Below, in pieces: positions 24,801 to 32,227 of a stretch of 64,000 bases of DNA. The first letter of the stretch is position 1. Every line of letters starts with the position of its first letter. Below the pieces are notes generated by a model. The model ran no database searches. It was not told where the DNA came from and was given only the letters and a program-made list of their open reading frames with translations. Source of the DNA: Rhizobium sp. 18065 (GTDB taxonomy: Bacteria; Pseudomonadota; Alphaproteobacteria; Rhizobiales; Rhizobiaceae); contig NZ_CACSJP010000010.1 of the NCBI RefSeq assembly GCF_902706095.1, positions 117,989-181,988 on the forward strand. The letters are read 5' to 3'. Position numbers and translations under genes: made by a program.

Positions 24801-25594
24801 TGGCAGCGGAAAAGAGGGAATTCGCGCAGCGGACCGCGCTTGTAACCGGCGCCGGATCGGGCATCGGCATGGGGGCTGCTCTCAAACTCGCCCGAGATGG
24901 CGCCTTTATCGGGTTGCTGGGACGCACAGAGGACGAACTGTTGTCGGTGTTGCGGGAAATTGAGGCGGCAGGCGGCCAGGGCATGCTGCTCGTGGCTGAT
25001 GTCAGTGTCGACGCTGAGATGGCCAAGGCGGTGGGCAAGCTGTTCGAGGCAACCGGTAGGCTTGATATCATCGTCGCCAACGCAGGCATCAATGGGATCT
25101 GGGCTCCGATCGATGACATGAAGCCCGCAGAGTTCGACCAGACGATCGCGATCAATCTGCGCGGGACCTACCTGACACTGCATTACGGCGTGGCGCGCAT
25201 GAAAAAGAGCGGGGGTTCGATCATCGTCATTTCATCGATCAATGGCACCCGGTCGTTCACCACGCCAGGGGCGACAGCCTACTCGGCGACGAAGGCAGCC
25301 CAGCTTGCGATGGTTCAGCAACTTTCGCTCGAACTCGGACGGCACGGGATCAGGATCAATGCTGTATGTCCCGGTTCTATCGAGACGGAAATCGATGACA
25401 ACACCGAGATGCGCAAGCGCAAGCAGACGGAAGTGCCAGTGGTTTTTCCGGACGGGGATATACCACTCACTGGTGGCAAAGCCGGCACGATTGAGGATGT
25501 CGCGGAAGCTGTCGCCTTTCTGGCCTCCGACCGTGCCCGTCACGTGACCGGCACGCCGATCTGGATCGATGGCGGGCAGAGCCTGCTTCGCTGA
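24800..25594 (+). CDS. Short-chain dehydrogenase/reductase (SDR)
   Basis: A 264-residue SDR with cofactor motif TGAGSGIGMG (about 16-25), NAGIN, the catalytic serine in VISSING, YSATKAA with the catalytic Tyr and Lys, and PGSIETEI. The ATG shares its A with the stop codon of the DUF3008 gene (TGATG). The substrate is not evident from the sequence. Co-transcription with a stress gene suggests a role in stress metabolism or detoxification, which is an inference. Confidence 0.86.
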   Translation: MAAEKREFAQRTALVTGAGSGIGMGAALKLARDGAFIGLLGRTEDELLSVLREIEAAGGQGMLLVADVSVDAEMAKAVGKLFEATGRLDIIVANAGINGIWAPIDDMKPAEFDQTIAINLRGTYLTLHYGVARMKKSGGSIIVISSINGTRSFTTPGATAYSATKAAQLAMVQQLSLELGRHGIRINAVCPGSIETEIDDNTEMRKRKQTEVPVVFPDGDIPLTGGKAGTIEDVAEAVAFLASDRARHVTGTPIWIDGGQSLLR

Positions 25595-25601
25595 TGGGAA
25601 T

Positions 25602-26087
25602 TCACGTATCGTCGCCTTTCGGCAGTCTGTCGCCAACGAAGTGCAGCAGCCAGAGAACAATCAGTGCGAAAGTGCTGGCGATCAGGCCGATCTGCCAGAA
25701 ACCGAGACCGCAAGCCAGTCCGATCGACCCGGCGAACCACAAGCCGGCGCCCGTCGTCAGGCCCTGAACCTCGCCTTTGGAGTAGACGATCATTCCGGCG
25801 GCGAGAAACGCAACCCCGGCGGTGACCGCTTCAATCAGGCGCAGCGGATCCATTCTGACACCGTCGCCCTGGAAGACATCGTAGTGCACGATCTCAATGG
25901 TGAGAAGGGCGACGATTGCGGCTGAAAGGCAGACAAGAATGTGCGTGCGAAGACCGGCGGCACGGCTTCGCCACTCCCGCTCAAATCCGATTGCGCCGCC
26001 GCAGATCATGGCGATGAACAGGCGCAGGACGATGGACGACAGAGGAAGACTGGTCTCGGTCCCGAAGGACAAAAGTTCGTTTGGCAT
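25602..26087 (-). CDS. MgtC/SapB-family membrane protein
   Basis: A 161-residue membrane protein with four or five helices and the MgtC pattern: RLFIAMICGGAIGFEREWRSRAAGLRTHILVCLSAAIVAL, then AGVAFLAAGMIVYSKGEVQGLTTGAGLWFAGSIGLACG. MgtC-like proteins support growth at low magnesium and modulate the F-type ATP synthase in some bacteria. It lacks the long C-terminal cytosolic domain of Salmonella MgtC. It follows the 129-residue acidic protein on the same strand, with a hairpin between them, and converges with the SDR gene. Confidence 0.86.
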   Translation of the reverse strand: MPNELLSFGTETSLPLSSIVLRLFIAMICGGAIGFEREWRSRAAGLRTHILVCLSAAIVALLTIEIVHYDVFQGDGVRMDPLRLIEAVTAGVAFLAAGMIVYSKGEVQGLTTGAGLWFAGSIGLACGLGFWQIGLIASTFALIVLWLLHFVGDRLPKGDDT

Positions 26088-26105
26088 GGCGCCTCAATCA
26101 AAAAT

Positions 26106-26133
26106 GGGCAGCGATCTGCACTGATCGCTGCCC
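26106..26133 (-). terminator. Terminator after the small acidic protein gene
   Basis: A perfect 11-bp stem (GGGCAGCGATC, loop of 6, GATCGCTGCCC) followed on the minus strand by ATTTTTGATT. It lies between the 129-residue gene and mgtC, 18 nt before the mgtC start, so mgtC transcription is either read-through-limited or starts nearby. Confidence 0.7.
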
Positions 26134-26141
26134 TGTCTGTT

Positions 26142-26531
26142 TCAGTGGTTGTGTTCGGTCGCTGCTGTCGACGTATAGGTCGCCGAAACAGGATCGCTTG
26201 CCGGAAAGCTGTCCTCGAGACCTTCCTCGAGCGCACTGCCGCTGCGATTGTCGTCCTTGCGCTCCTGGTTCAGGCTTTTGACGGCCTCGCTGGCTTCGGA
26301 CGAACCATCGCGGTCCCCTTTGCCCTCGGCGCCTTTCTCCGTCGGGTTGAAGGAACCCGCCTGAAGCAGGATGACTCGGGCCTTCTGCACGGCATTGTCG
26401 CGGGTCAAGGGATTGTTTTCGGTTTGCGCCATCGCGACCGAAATTCGCTCGTTTCCATCGCCAATGAAATCGACTGTGAAGCCCGCCTTCACACCATTTC
26501 CTTCGCGAACCTGGGTTTCAATGATCTGCAT
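26142..26531 (-). CDS. Small acidic protein with C-terminal EEGLEDSFPASDPVS motif
   Basis: A 129-residue protein. Residues 1-65 look folded (EGNGVKAGFTVDFIGDGNERISVAMAQ, DNAVQKARVILLQAG). The rest is polar and probably disordered, ending in LEEGLEDSFPASDPVSATYT, a tail shared by many small rhizobial stress proteins. AAAGGAGATC precedes the ATG. A perfect EcfG-type promoter lies 43 nt upstream, so induction by the general stress response is likely. The molecular role is unknown. Confidence 0.78.
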   Translation of the reverse strand: MQIIETQVREGNGVKAGFTVDFIGDGNERISVAMAQTENNPLTRDNAVQKARVILLQAGSFNPTEKGAEGKGDRDGSSEASEAVKSLNQERKDDNRSGSALEEGLEDSFPASDPVSATYTSTAATEHNH

Positions 26532-26573
26532 GGCTGATCTCCTTTTACACTACGTGGCAAAACGTGGGAGAAA

Positions 26574-26598
26574 AACGCAGACTATGCCCGGTAGTTCC
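26574..26598 (-). promoter_or_regulatory. EcfG/RpoE2-type promoter, exact consensus match
   Basis: On the minus strand GGAAC (26598-26594), 16 nt, CGTT (26577-26574) followed by TTT, an exact match to the general stress consensus. It would give a leader of about 35 nt for the small acidic protein gene. Confidence 0.75.
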
Positions 26599-26698
26599 AT
26601 CGGTCATTTCGATCGCATCTGATACCGTTGCCGAGGTGCTTCGACGCCAAAGGCCTTAAGGCCTTGTTTACCATGTCATTTGGCATTTTAAGAAAATC

Positions 26699-26723
26699 TG
26701 AACAAAGCCTTCGACAGCACGTT
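26699..26723 (+). promoter_or_regulatory. Near-consensus EcfG-type promoter of the receiver gene
   Basis: TGAAC (26699-26703), 16 nt, CGTT (26720-26723). One base differs from GGAAC. It lies 22 nt before the receiver-domain start codon, leaving room only for a short leader that contains the ribosome binding site. Confidence 0.45.
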
Positions 26724-26745
26724 GTGTTGTCGAAGGAGATCAGTG

Positions 26746-27138
26746 ATGCCAGCAGGACAAGCCTTAGCGATCGATACAATCCTCATTGTCGAGGACGATG
26801 TCTTCATTTCCATGGATGCTGCCGATGCCGTTGCGCGCGCAGGTGTCAATGTGATCACGACAGAGAGCGTCAGCGACGCGCTCGACATTCTCGAGCATGA
26901 ACATATCTCGGGGGCTATCCTCGACTTCCAGGTCCGCGATGGTGCTGTGACGCCACTGGTGCAGCGCTTGCTCCGTCAGGGGATTCCGTTCCGCATAGTG
27001 TCCGGTTCTGCCATTGGGGTGATTGAGAAAAACGGCATTCCCAAGTCCCTCATTGCGTCGAAACCAGCGGACTATGGCAAGGTTCTTACGGCCCTGATGG
27101 GCGATGGTCCATCAGGGCAAATGAAGGGGCATCACTAG
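26746..27138 (+). CDS. Single-domain response regulator (receiver only)
   Basis: A 130-residue receiver domain with the acidic pair Asp17/Asp18, phospho-acceptor Asp60 (GAILDFQVRDG), Ser86 as the switch residue and Lys106 (IASKPAD). No output domain follows, so it signals through partners, as DivK- or CheY-like proteins do. GAAGGAGATC precedes the ATG at 26746. Its cognate kinase is not nearby. The adjacent stress-type promoters suggest a link with the general stress response. Confidence 0.86.
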   Translation: MPAGQALAIDTILIVEDDVFISMDAADAVARAGVNVITTESVSDALDILEHEHISGAILDFQVRDGAVTPLVQRLLRQGIPFRIVSGSAIGVIEKNGIPKSLIASKPADYGKVLTALMGDGPSGQMKGHH

Positions 27139-27145
27139 GGCTTGA

Positions 27146-27766
27146 TTATCGAGCCTTGGCCGCCAGTCTTTCCAGCGTGCGCTCGACAACATCAACCATC
27201 ACCATTGTCTGGTGGTCGATTTCGATGTTCAGCGCGTCACCCGGCTTGTAGCGCGGGAATGTCGTCTGGCGCAGTGTCTCGGGAATGAGGTTGATCGTGA
27301 ACGTGTCCCCCTCGGCCTCCGCGACGGTCAGGCTTGCTCCATTCACCGCAAGATAGCCGCGTTTGAAGACGTATTTCGCCCATTCCTCCGGAATGCGGAA
27401 GCGGATGAAGGCGCCGGGCATGTTCATCTTCGAGGCTACGAGTTCCGCCGTCGAGGCGATATGGCCGGCAATGTTGTGCCCGCCATTCTCGTCAGTCGGC
27501 TTGGCTGAGCGCTCGACGTTGACGCCGTCGCCAATGCTCAGGATGCCCAGATTGGTCCGATCAAGCGTCGCATCCATGGCGTCGAAGGTGACGCGGTTGT
27601 CGGTAATGGTGGTGACTGAAAGACAGACGCCTTCGATCGAGACGCTTGCGCCGATCTGCAGGTCTGCCATCAGCCGCTCTGGCAATTCCACATGGAACTG
27701 CGTGTAGCCGTCATGACGAACGATGTTGGTGACCGGGGCCACGGTTTGAACGATACCGGTATACAT
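27146..27766 (-). CDS. ribE: Riboflavin synthase alpha chain
   Basis: A 206-residue enzyme of two lumazine-binding domains that makes riboflavin from two molecules of dimethyl-ribityl-lumazine. The first domain opens MYTGIVQTVAPV and has SIEGVCLSV; the second has KRGYLAVNGASLTVAE, and the protein ends near QTMVMVDVVERTLERLA. GAAGGAAAG precedes the ATG. No other rib gene is adjacent and no FMN riboswitch is seen upstream. The enterobacteria-like opening raises the chance that it is a second, solitary copy. Confidence 0.88.
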   Translation of the reverse strand: MYTGIVQTVAPVTNIVRHDGYTQFHVELPERLMADLQIGASVSIEGVCLSVTTITDNRVTFDAMDATLDRTNLGILSIGDGVNVERSAKPTDENGGHNIAGHIASTAELVASKMNMPGAFIRFRIPEEWAKYVFKRGYLAVNGASLTVAEAEGDTFTINLIPETLRQTTFPRYKPGDALNIEIDHQTMVMVDVVERTLERLAAKAR

Positions 27767-28000
27767 GGGTGTCTTTCCTTCGGCGATTGTGCGGAACGTA
27801 ATGTCTCTTCGCGCAAAGACAATCCCCGTTTTCCGATCTCAGTGTTCAGCAATCGGGATACATTTGTCGAAACACCGTGGCACGCAGTGACGCGGAGTGG
27901 TGTGGGCATCCGTCTTTCGCCCGGGTTGCTGCGATCAAATGCCAGGCGATATAGATCGTATGCGAAGTTTCTCCTGTTTCGAAAAGCTGTTGATTGCGCC

Positions 28001-28918
28001 ATGACGAAAATTCTCTGCATTGCCCTCAATCCCGCCATCGATATTTCCAGCGATGCCGACGTGGTACGCCATACCCACAAGACGCGGACGTTCAACCAGC
28101 AGCAGTTTCCGGGCGGCGGCGGCGTCAATGTTGCAAGGGTGATCAGTGAACTCGGCGGCACGTGCGAATTGATGTTCCTGTCCGGTGGCGCCACCGGGCA
28201 ATTGCTGGAAACGATGTTGCTGCCGCTGGCGATTGCCGGACGCGCCTTTCCGATCCACGATCCGGTGCGGGTCGCCTATGCGGTGCATGAACTGTCGACC
28301 AATCAGGAATACCGCTTCGTGCCGGAAGGGCCGCTGGTCAGCGAAGCGGAACTCGAGCCTGTATTCGAGGCCGTCGCCACGTCGGATGCCAAGTACATCG
28401 TTGCCAGCGGCAGCCTTCCCCGTGGAGTGCCGGATGACTGCTATGTGCGGCTGGCCGAACTTGCTGCGGCCAATGGTGCGCGGTTCGTGCTCGATACCTC
28501 CGGCCCGGCTTTGGCGGCAGCGCTTGCGCGGGCGCGCATGTTTCTGGTCAAGCCGAGCCTTCGAGAGTTCGAAGCCTTTCTGGGCCGGACGCTCGATCAT
28601 GACAGTGTCGGGCCGGCAGCGCAGGACTATGTCCGCAAGGGATGCGCGCAGTATATCGCGGTTACGCTCGGGGCCGATGGTGCCATACTGGTTTCCGCAG
28701 ATCAGATCATCCGGGTGCCTGCCATCGCCGTTCCGGTCCAATCGGCTGTCGGGGCCGGGGACAGTTTCGTCGCCGGCATGACCTGGTCGCTGGCCGAGGG
28801 GCATGGCATCGACGCGGCATTCCGCTTTGGGCAGGCGGCGGGCGCCGCTGCCGTGATGACGGCCGGCACCGAGCTTTGCCGTCGTCAGGATGTCATCGAT
28901 CTCCTTGCGCGCCAGTAA
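28001..28918 (+). CDS. pfkB: PfkB-family 6-phosphofructokinase/1-phosphofructokinase
   Basis: A 305-residue ribokinase-fold sugar kinase. It has the PfkB signatures FPGGGGVNVARVISELGG near residues 36-53, VASGSLPRGVP, and the catalytic VGAGDSFVAGM near 248-258. Overall it resembles E. coli Pfk-2 in motif order and length, so fructose-6-phosphate or another hexose phosphate is the probable substrate, but fructose-1-phosphate or tagatose-6-phosphate cannot be excluded. The site before the ATG is weak. It stands alone in its direction. Confidence 0.82.
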   Translation: MTKILCIALNPAIDISSDADVVRHTHKTRTFNQQQFPGGGGVNVARVISELGGTCELMFLSGGATGQLLETMLLPLAIAGRAFPIHDPVRVAYAVHELSTNQEYRFVPEGPLVSEAELEPVFEAVATSDAKYIVASGSLPRGVPDDCYVRLAELAAANGARFVLDTSGPALAAALARARMFLVKPSLREFEAFLGRTLDHDSVGPAAQDYVRKGCAQYIAVTLGADGAILVSADQIIRVPAIAVPVQSAVGAGDSFVAGMTWSLAEGHGIDAAFRFGQAAGAAAVMTAGTELCRRQDVIDLLARQ

Positions 28919-28981
28919 GATTTAAACCGACTTCTAACTTGTGCGCAACTATCCGCTTTTTTGATTGGCGGACACCATTAT

Positions 28982-28996
28982 TACTTGTCACAAGTA
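28982..28996. promoter_or_regulatory. 15-bp palindrome upstream of exbB, candidate operator
   Basis: TACTTGTCACAAGTA, seven perfect base pairs around one central base, 90 nt before exbB. It matches neither the RirA (TGA-N9-TCA), Irr nor Fur/Mur boxes that I know. Its place between the gene upstream and a TonB operon makes it a likely regulator site. Confidence 0.45.
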
Positions 28997-29021
28997 GTCA
29001 GGTTTATTAAGGAGAGGCAGC

Positions 29022-29056
29022 GCAACCGGCGCGGCTCGAACGTTGCCGGTCCTTTT
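29022..29056 (+). promoter_or_regulatory. Leader hairpin ahead of exbB, attenuator-like
   Basis: ACCGGC (29025-29030) can pair with GCCGGT (29045-29050), followed by CCTTTTAGC. An alternative GCAAC/GTTGC pairing (29022-29026 with 29042-29046) excludes it. A good AAGGAGAGG lies upstream (near 29010) without a fitting start codon. This arrangement looks like an mRNA-level control element, but the stems are short. Confidence 0.35.
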
Positions 29057-29085
29057 AGCACCGAGTTACATATAGGGAGCTCCCA

Positions 29086-30282
29086 ATGCCTCTCACTCAT
29101 TCGGGACCTTCGATCAGAATGATCGGCCTGACCATGCTGGTCGGCCTCGCGGCCCATACGGCTGTTCTCTCCCAGGAAAACGGCGCACAGGCTGTAACGC
29201 CATCTGCTCCAGCTGTGCAGAATTCTCCGGTCACGCCCACCGTACCTTCCGCCGCACAAGTTGCCGAGCCGGGTATCGCCACTCCTTCAACTGATGTTGT
29301 TTCTCCGGTCCAGGCGCCGGCAGTCAGTGCGCCGTCAATGGCGACACCGGCAGTCAACGCACCGGCAGAGGCACCTGAATCTGCGGCAACGGCCGCGCCA
29401 GTAACCAGTTCTCCGATTGTCGAGCCCGCAGCCAATGCACAAACGCCAGCGCTAGTTTCAAGCGAGCCTGCCGCTTCGGATGCGCCTGCACAGTCTCAAT
29501 CTGCCGAAACGACCCCGGTCGATGCTGTCGCGCCTTCGGATGTGTCGGCAGCGGCGATCCTGCCGCACGACTTGTCGCCCTATGGCATGTTCATGGCGGC
29601 GGACTGGGTGGTCAAGGCGGTCATGCTTTCGCTGGCTTTCGCCTCGCTCGTCACCTGGACCGTCTGGGTTGCCAAGACCCTGCAGCTGTTCGGCGCAAGG
29701 CAGCGCGCCAATCGTGGACTGAAGGCCGTGGTCAAGGCCAGCTCGCTGCAGGATGCCCTGATTGCGCTCGAGCGCCGTGGCGGTGTCGTTGCCACCATGG
29801 TCCGCGCGGCAAAGCATGAAATGTCTCTTTCGGACGCTGCGATCGATCATGCCGGTGGTGCCGGCGTGAAGGAGCGCGTGTCGTCGGCGCTGGGTCGGAT
29901 CGAAGCCCGCGCCGGGCGGCAGATGGCCAAGGGTACGGGCGTGCTCGCCAGCATCGGATCGACAGCGCCCTTCGTTGGCCTGTTCGGGACCGTCTGGGGT
30001 ATCATGAATTCGTTCATCGGCATTGCCGAGACGCAGACGACCAATCTCGCGGTCGTTGCACCCGGTATCGCGGAAGCCCTGCTTGCGACCGCAGTCGGTC
30101 TGGTTGCGGCCATTCCGGCGGTCATCATCTACAACGTCTTTGCCCGCTCGGTCACCGGCTATCGCCAGTTGCTCTCCGACGCGTCAGCCGGAATCGAGCG
30201 GCTGATCAGCCGCGATCTGGATTTCCGCAAGACGGCGTTGCGGGATACGCGTTCCGACAAGATGACGCTGGCTGCGGAGTAA
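29086..30282 (+). CDS. exbB: TonB-system energizer ExbB with long N-terminal extension
   Basis: A 398-residue inner-membrane proton-channel protein of the TonB complex. A signal-type helix (about 11-29) is followed by an Ala/Pro/Ser-rich, probably periplasmic stretch to about 160, then three membrane helices: about 168-195, and the pair near 290-345 with GSTAPFVGLFGTVWGIMNSF and LLATAVGLVAAIPAVIIYN. The extension is common in rhizobial and Pseudomonas ExbB and is longer than in E. coli. It is the first gene of exbB-exbD-tonB. Confidence 0.93.
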   Translation: MPLTHSGPSIRMIGLTMLVGLAAHTAVLSQENGAQAVTPSAPAVQNSPVTPTVPSAAQVAEPGIATPSTDVVSPVQAPAVSAPSMATPAVNAPAEAPESAATAAPVTSSPIVEPAANAQTPALVSSEPAASDAPAQSQSAETTPVDAVAPSDVSAAAILPHDLSPYGMFMAADWVVKAVMLSLAFASLVTWTVWVAKTLQLFGARQRANRGLKAVVKASSLQDALIALERRGGVVATMVRAAKHEMSLSDAAIDHAGGAGVKERVSSALGRIEARAGRQMAKGTGVLASIGSTAPFVGLFGTVWGIMNSFIGIAETQTTNLAVVAPGIAEALLATAVGLVAAIPAVIIYNVFARSVTGYRQLLSDASAGIERLISRDLDFRKTALRDTRSDKMTLAAE

Positions 30283-30286
30283 GGTC

Positions 30287-30760
30287 ATGGCTGGCGGGAT
30301 TCGCGATAACAATTCGGGTGACGATCTCAGCGAAAATCATGAGATCAACGTCACGCCGTTCATCGATGTCATGCTGGTTCTGCTGATCATCTTCATGGTG
30401 GCGGCACCGCTCTCGACCGTCGATGTCAATGTCGATCTGCCTGCCTCGACGGCCAAGCCGGCGCAACGCCCGGATGAACCGGTCTATGTCACCCTGAAAA
30501 GCGACATGAGCCTGGCGCTCGGCAATGACGTGGTGACGCGGGAAGCGCTTGGCGGCGCTCTCGACCGCCTGACGACCGGCAACAAGGATGCGCGGATTTT
30601 CCTGCGTGCCGACAAGACGGTCGACTACGGCAACTTCATGGAAGTGATGAACCTGCTGAGGGACTCGGGCTACCTCAAGATCGCCCTGGTCGGGCTCGAG
30701 ACCCTGCCCACGCCGCAGAGCGCAGACGAGGGCGCGCCAACGGCGGAGCCGCAGCCATGA
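30287..30760 (+). CDS. exbD: TonB-system protein ExbD
   Basis: A 157-residue protein with one membrane helix (about 25-45, INVTPFIDVMLVLLIIFMVAAPL), including the proton-carrying Asp27, and a periplasmic domain. It works with ExbB to energise TonB. GGAGTAAGG overlaps the end of exbB; the gap is 4 nt. Its last bases overlap tonB by 4 nt (ATGA). The C-terminal tail is Pro/Glu-rich. Confidence 0.94.
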   Translation: MAGGIRDNNSGDDLSENHEINVTPFIDVMLVLLIIFMVAAPLSTVDVNVDLPASTAKPAQRPDEPVYVTLKSDMSLALGNDVVTREALGGALDRLTTGNKDARIFLRADKTVDYGNFMEVMNLLRDSGYLKIALVGLETLPTPQSADEGAPTAEPQP

Positions 30761-31692
30761 ACATCAATGGCGAGCCCAGATCTCGCGGACGAGTGATCGG
30801 CGAATGGCTGCTGTGGACGACGGCGGGACTGACGGTTCTTGCGGCCCATGCCGGCGCTGTGGCGCTGATGCTGCGCGAGCCGCCGATCGAGCTTGCCGAT
30901 GGAGCCCCGCCGGCCGCCATCATGATCGAACTGGCGCCGGAACCGGAAGCCGTGATCACCGAGGAAACCGAGGTGTCGAGCGAGACGGTCGATGCCGAGG
31001 AAATCAAGACGGCGTCCAACGAACCTTTGCCTGAACCCGTGGAAGAGCCGCCGGTCCAGCCCTTGCCGGAGCCGCCGCCGCCTGAACCTGTCGTCGAGGA
31101 AGAGGTGGTCGAGCAGATTGTCGAGCCGCCGCCTGTCATGCCCGAGCCGCTGCCTGAGCCCGTCGAGGAAATAGACCCGATTGACCAGATGGTGATGGCG
31201 CAACTCGACAATGTCGAAGTGCCGATCCCCATGGTGCGGCCACCCGTGCCAGAGCCGCCGGTAGAAAAGAAGCAGGAAGCCAAGCCGAAGAAGGTGGTGA
31301 AGAAGCAGCAGACGCCGCCTGCCTCTCAAGCTGCGCGGCAAGCCAAGGCGGATGTTACACAGTCCAACCGCAATGCGGCGAAGGCGGTCAGCAGCGGTGC
31401 CGGACGCAGCGTAACGCCGGCCAAATGGCAGTCACGTCTGATGTCGCATCTTGAACGGCGGAAAAAATATCCGTCGGAAGCGCGCAGCAATCGAGAAGAA
31501 GGCACGGTCTATGTGCGCTTCCGCATCGATGATTCCGGCAATGTGCTCTCCGTCTCCCTGTCGCGTTCGTCCGGTTATCCGTCGCTCGACAATGCTGTCC
31601 TGGCCATGGTCCAGAACGCCTCCCCGGTTCCGGCACCGCCGGCCGGTGTGAACAAGACGATCACGGCTCCTGTGCGTTTCAATATTCGCTAA
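30757..31692 (+). CDS. tonB: TonB family protein
   Basis: A 311-residue protein: an N-terminal signal anchor (about 17-37), a long Pro/Glu-rich spacer (about 45-165) to cross the periplasm, a Lys-rich part, and the C-terminal TonB domain (about 215-311, YPSEARSNREEGTVYVRFRIDDSGNV and SGYPSLDNAVLAMV). It transmits the ExbBD energy to outer-membrane receptors, most likely for iron, heme or cobalamin. It overlaps exbD by 4 nt. No receptor gene is adjacent, so the system probably serves distant receptors. Confidence 0.92.
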   Translation: MNINGEPRSRGRVIGEWLLWTTAGLTVLAAHAGAVALMLREPPIELADGAPPAAIMIELAPEPEAVITEETEVSSETVDAEEIKTASNEPLPEPVEEPPVQPLPEPPPPEPVVEEEVVEQIVEPPPVMPEPLPEPVEEIDPIDQMVMAQLDNVEVPIPMVRPPVPEPPVEKKQEAKPKKVVKKQQTPPASQAARQAKADVTQSNRNAAKAVSSGAGRSVTPAKWQSRLMSHLERRKKYPSEARSNREEGTVYVRFRIDDSGNVLSVSLSRSSGYPSLDNAVLAMVQNASPVPAPPAGVNKTITAPVRFNIR

Positions 31693-31768
31693 ATTTATAT
31701 TTGCTGACTTGTGCCGGCTTTCCTGTTCATCCAATTTAACGGGATCAGGGAATGTGGGCGAGGTCTGA

Positions 31769-32227
31769 ATGAATTTGCTGCAGGCGTATGAAGCCGACTA
31801 TGCGCTGATCGAAAGCTGGCTGGATGAAGTCTTTCCAAGGGCCTGCGCCGATGCCAGACTTGCAATTGCTCCCGATGTTCCTCCACGCCATGTGACGGCA
31901 GTTTCGCGCGACGAACGCTGGTGGCGTATCACTGAGGGTGACGGCTTAGAGGCAGTGTTACTGGTTCATGCCAATACCACGCGCTGCACCGTGGTCGTCA
32001 TTGCCGGCTCTTCCGTCCCGGAGACATTCCTTGCAGACAAGGTGGCGGCGACCACTGTCGGAGCGACGGAGATTGGCTGGCGCCTTCATGCCGTCGACAG
32101 CCACCGGCTTGTCTGTTTTTTCGATGACATGGATCTCGGTGCTTCCGGCGGGCGCAATGGCAGCTGGGTGGCACGTGATCTGGCCCGGATGCTGCGCTGG
32201 CTGCTGTCCGACGGCACGGCTTTTTAG
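31769..32227 (+). CDS. Hypothetical protein of unknown function
   Basis: A 152-residue soluble protein with no recognised family. It is alpha/beta in appearance, with a hydrophobic strand VLLVHANTTRCTVVVIAG (about 64-81) and an FFDDMDL motif near residues 117-123. No signal peptide or membrane segment is seen. It ends 4 nt inside the opposed kinase-fusion gene. The start at 31769 has no strong site; a later start is possible. Codon use is like that of its neighbours, so I take it as real. Confidence 0.55.
   Translation: MNLLQAYEADYALIESWLDEVFPRACADARLAIAPDVPPRHVTAVSRDERWWRITEGDGLEAVLLVHANTTRCTVVVIAGSSVPETFLADKVAATTVGATEIGWRLHAVDSHRLVCFFDDMDLGASGGRNGSWVARDLARMLRWLLSDGTAF

Noticed and set aside
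27767..28000. FMN riboswitch upstream of riboflavin synthase
   Set aside because: The conserved RFN blocks are not seen in the 234-nt gap.
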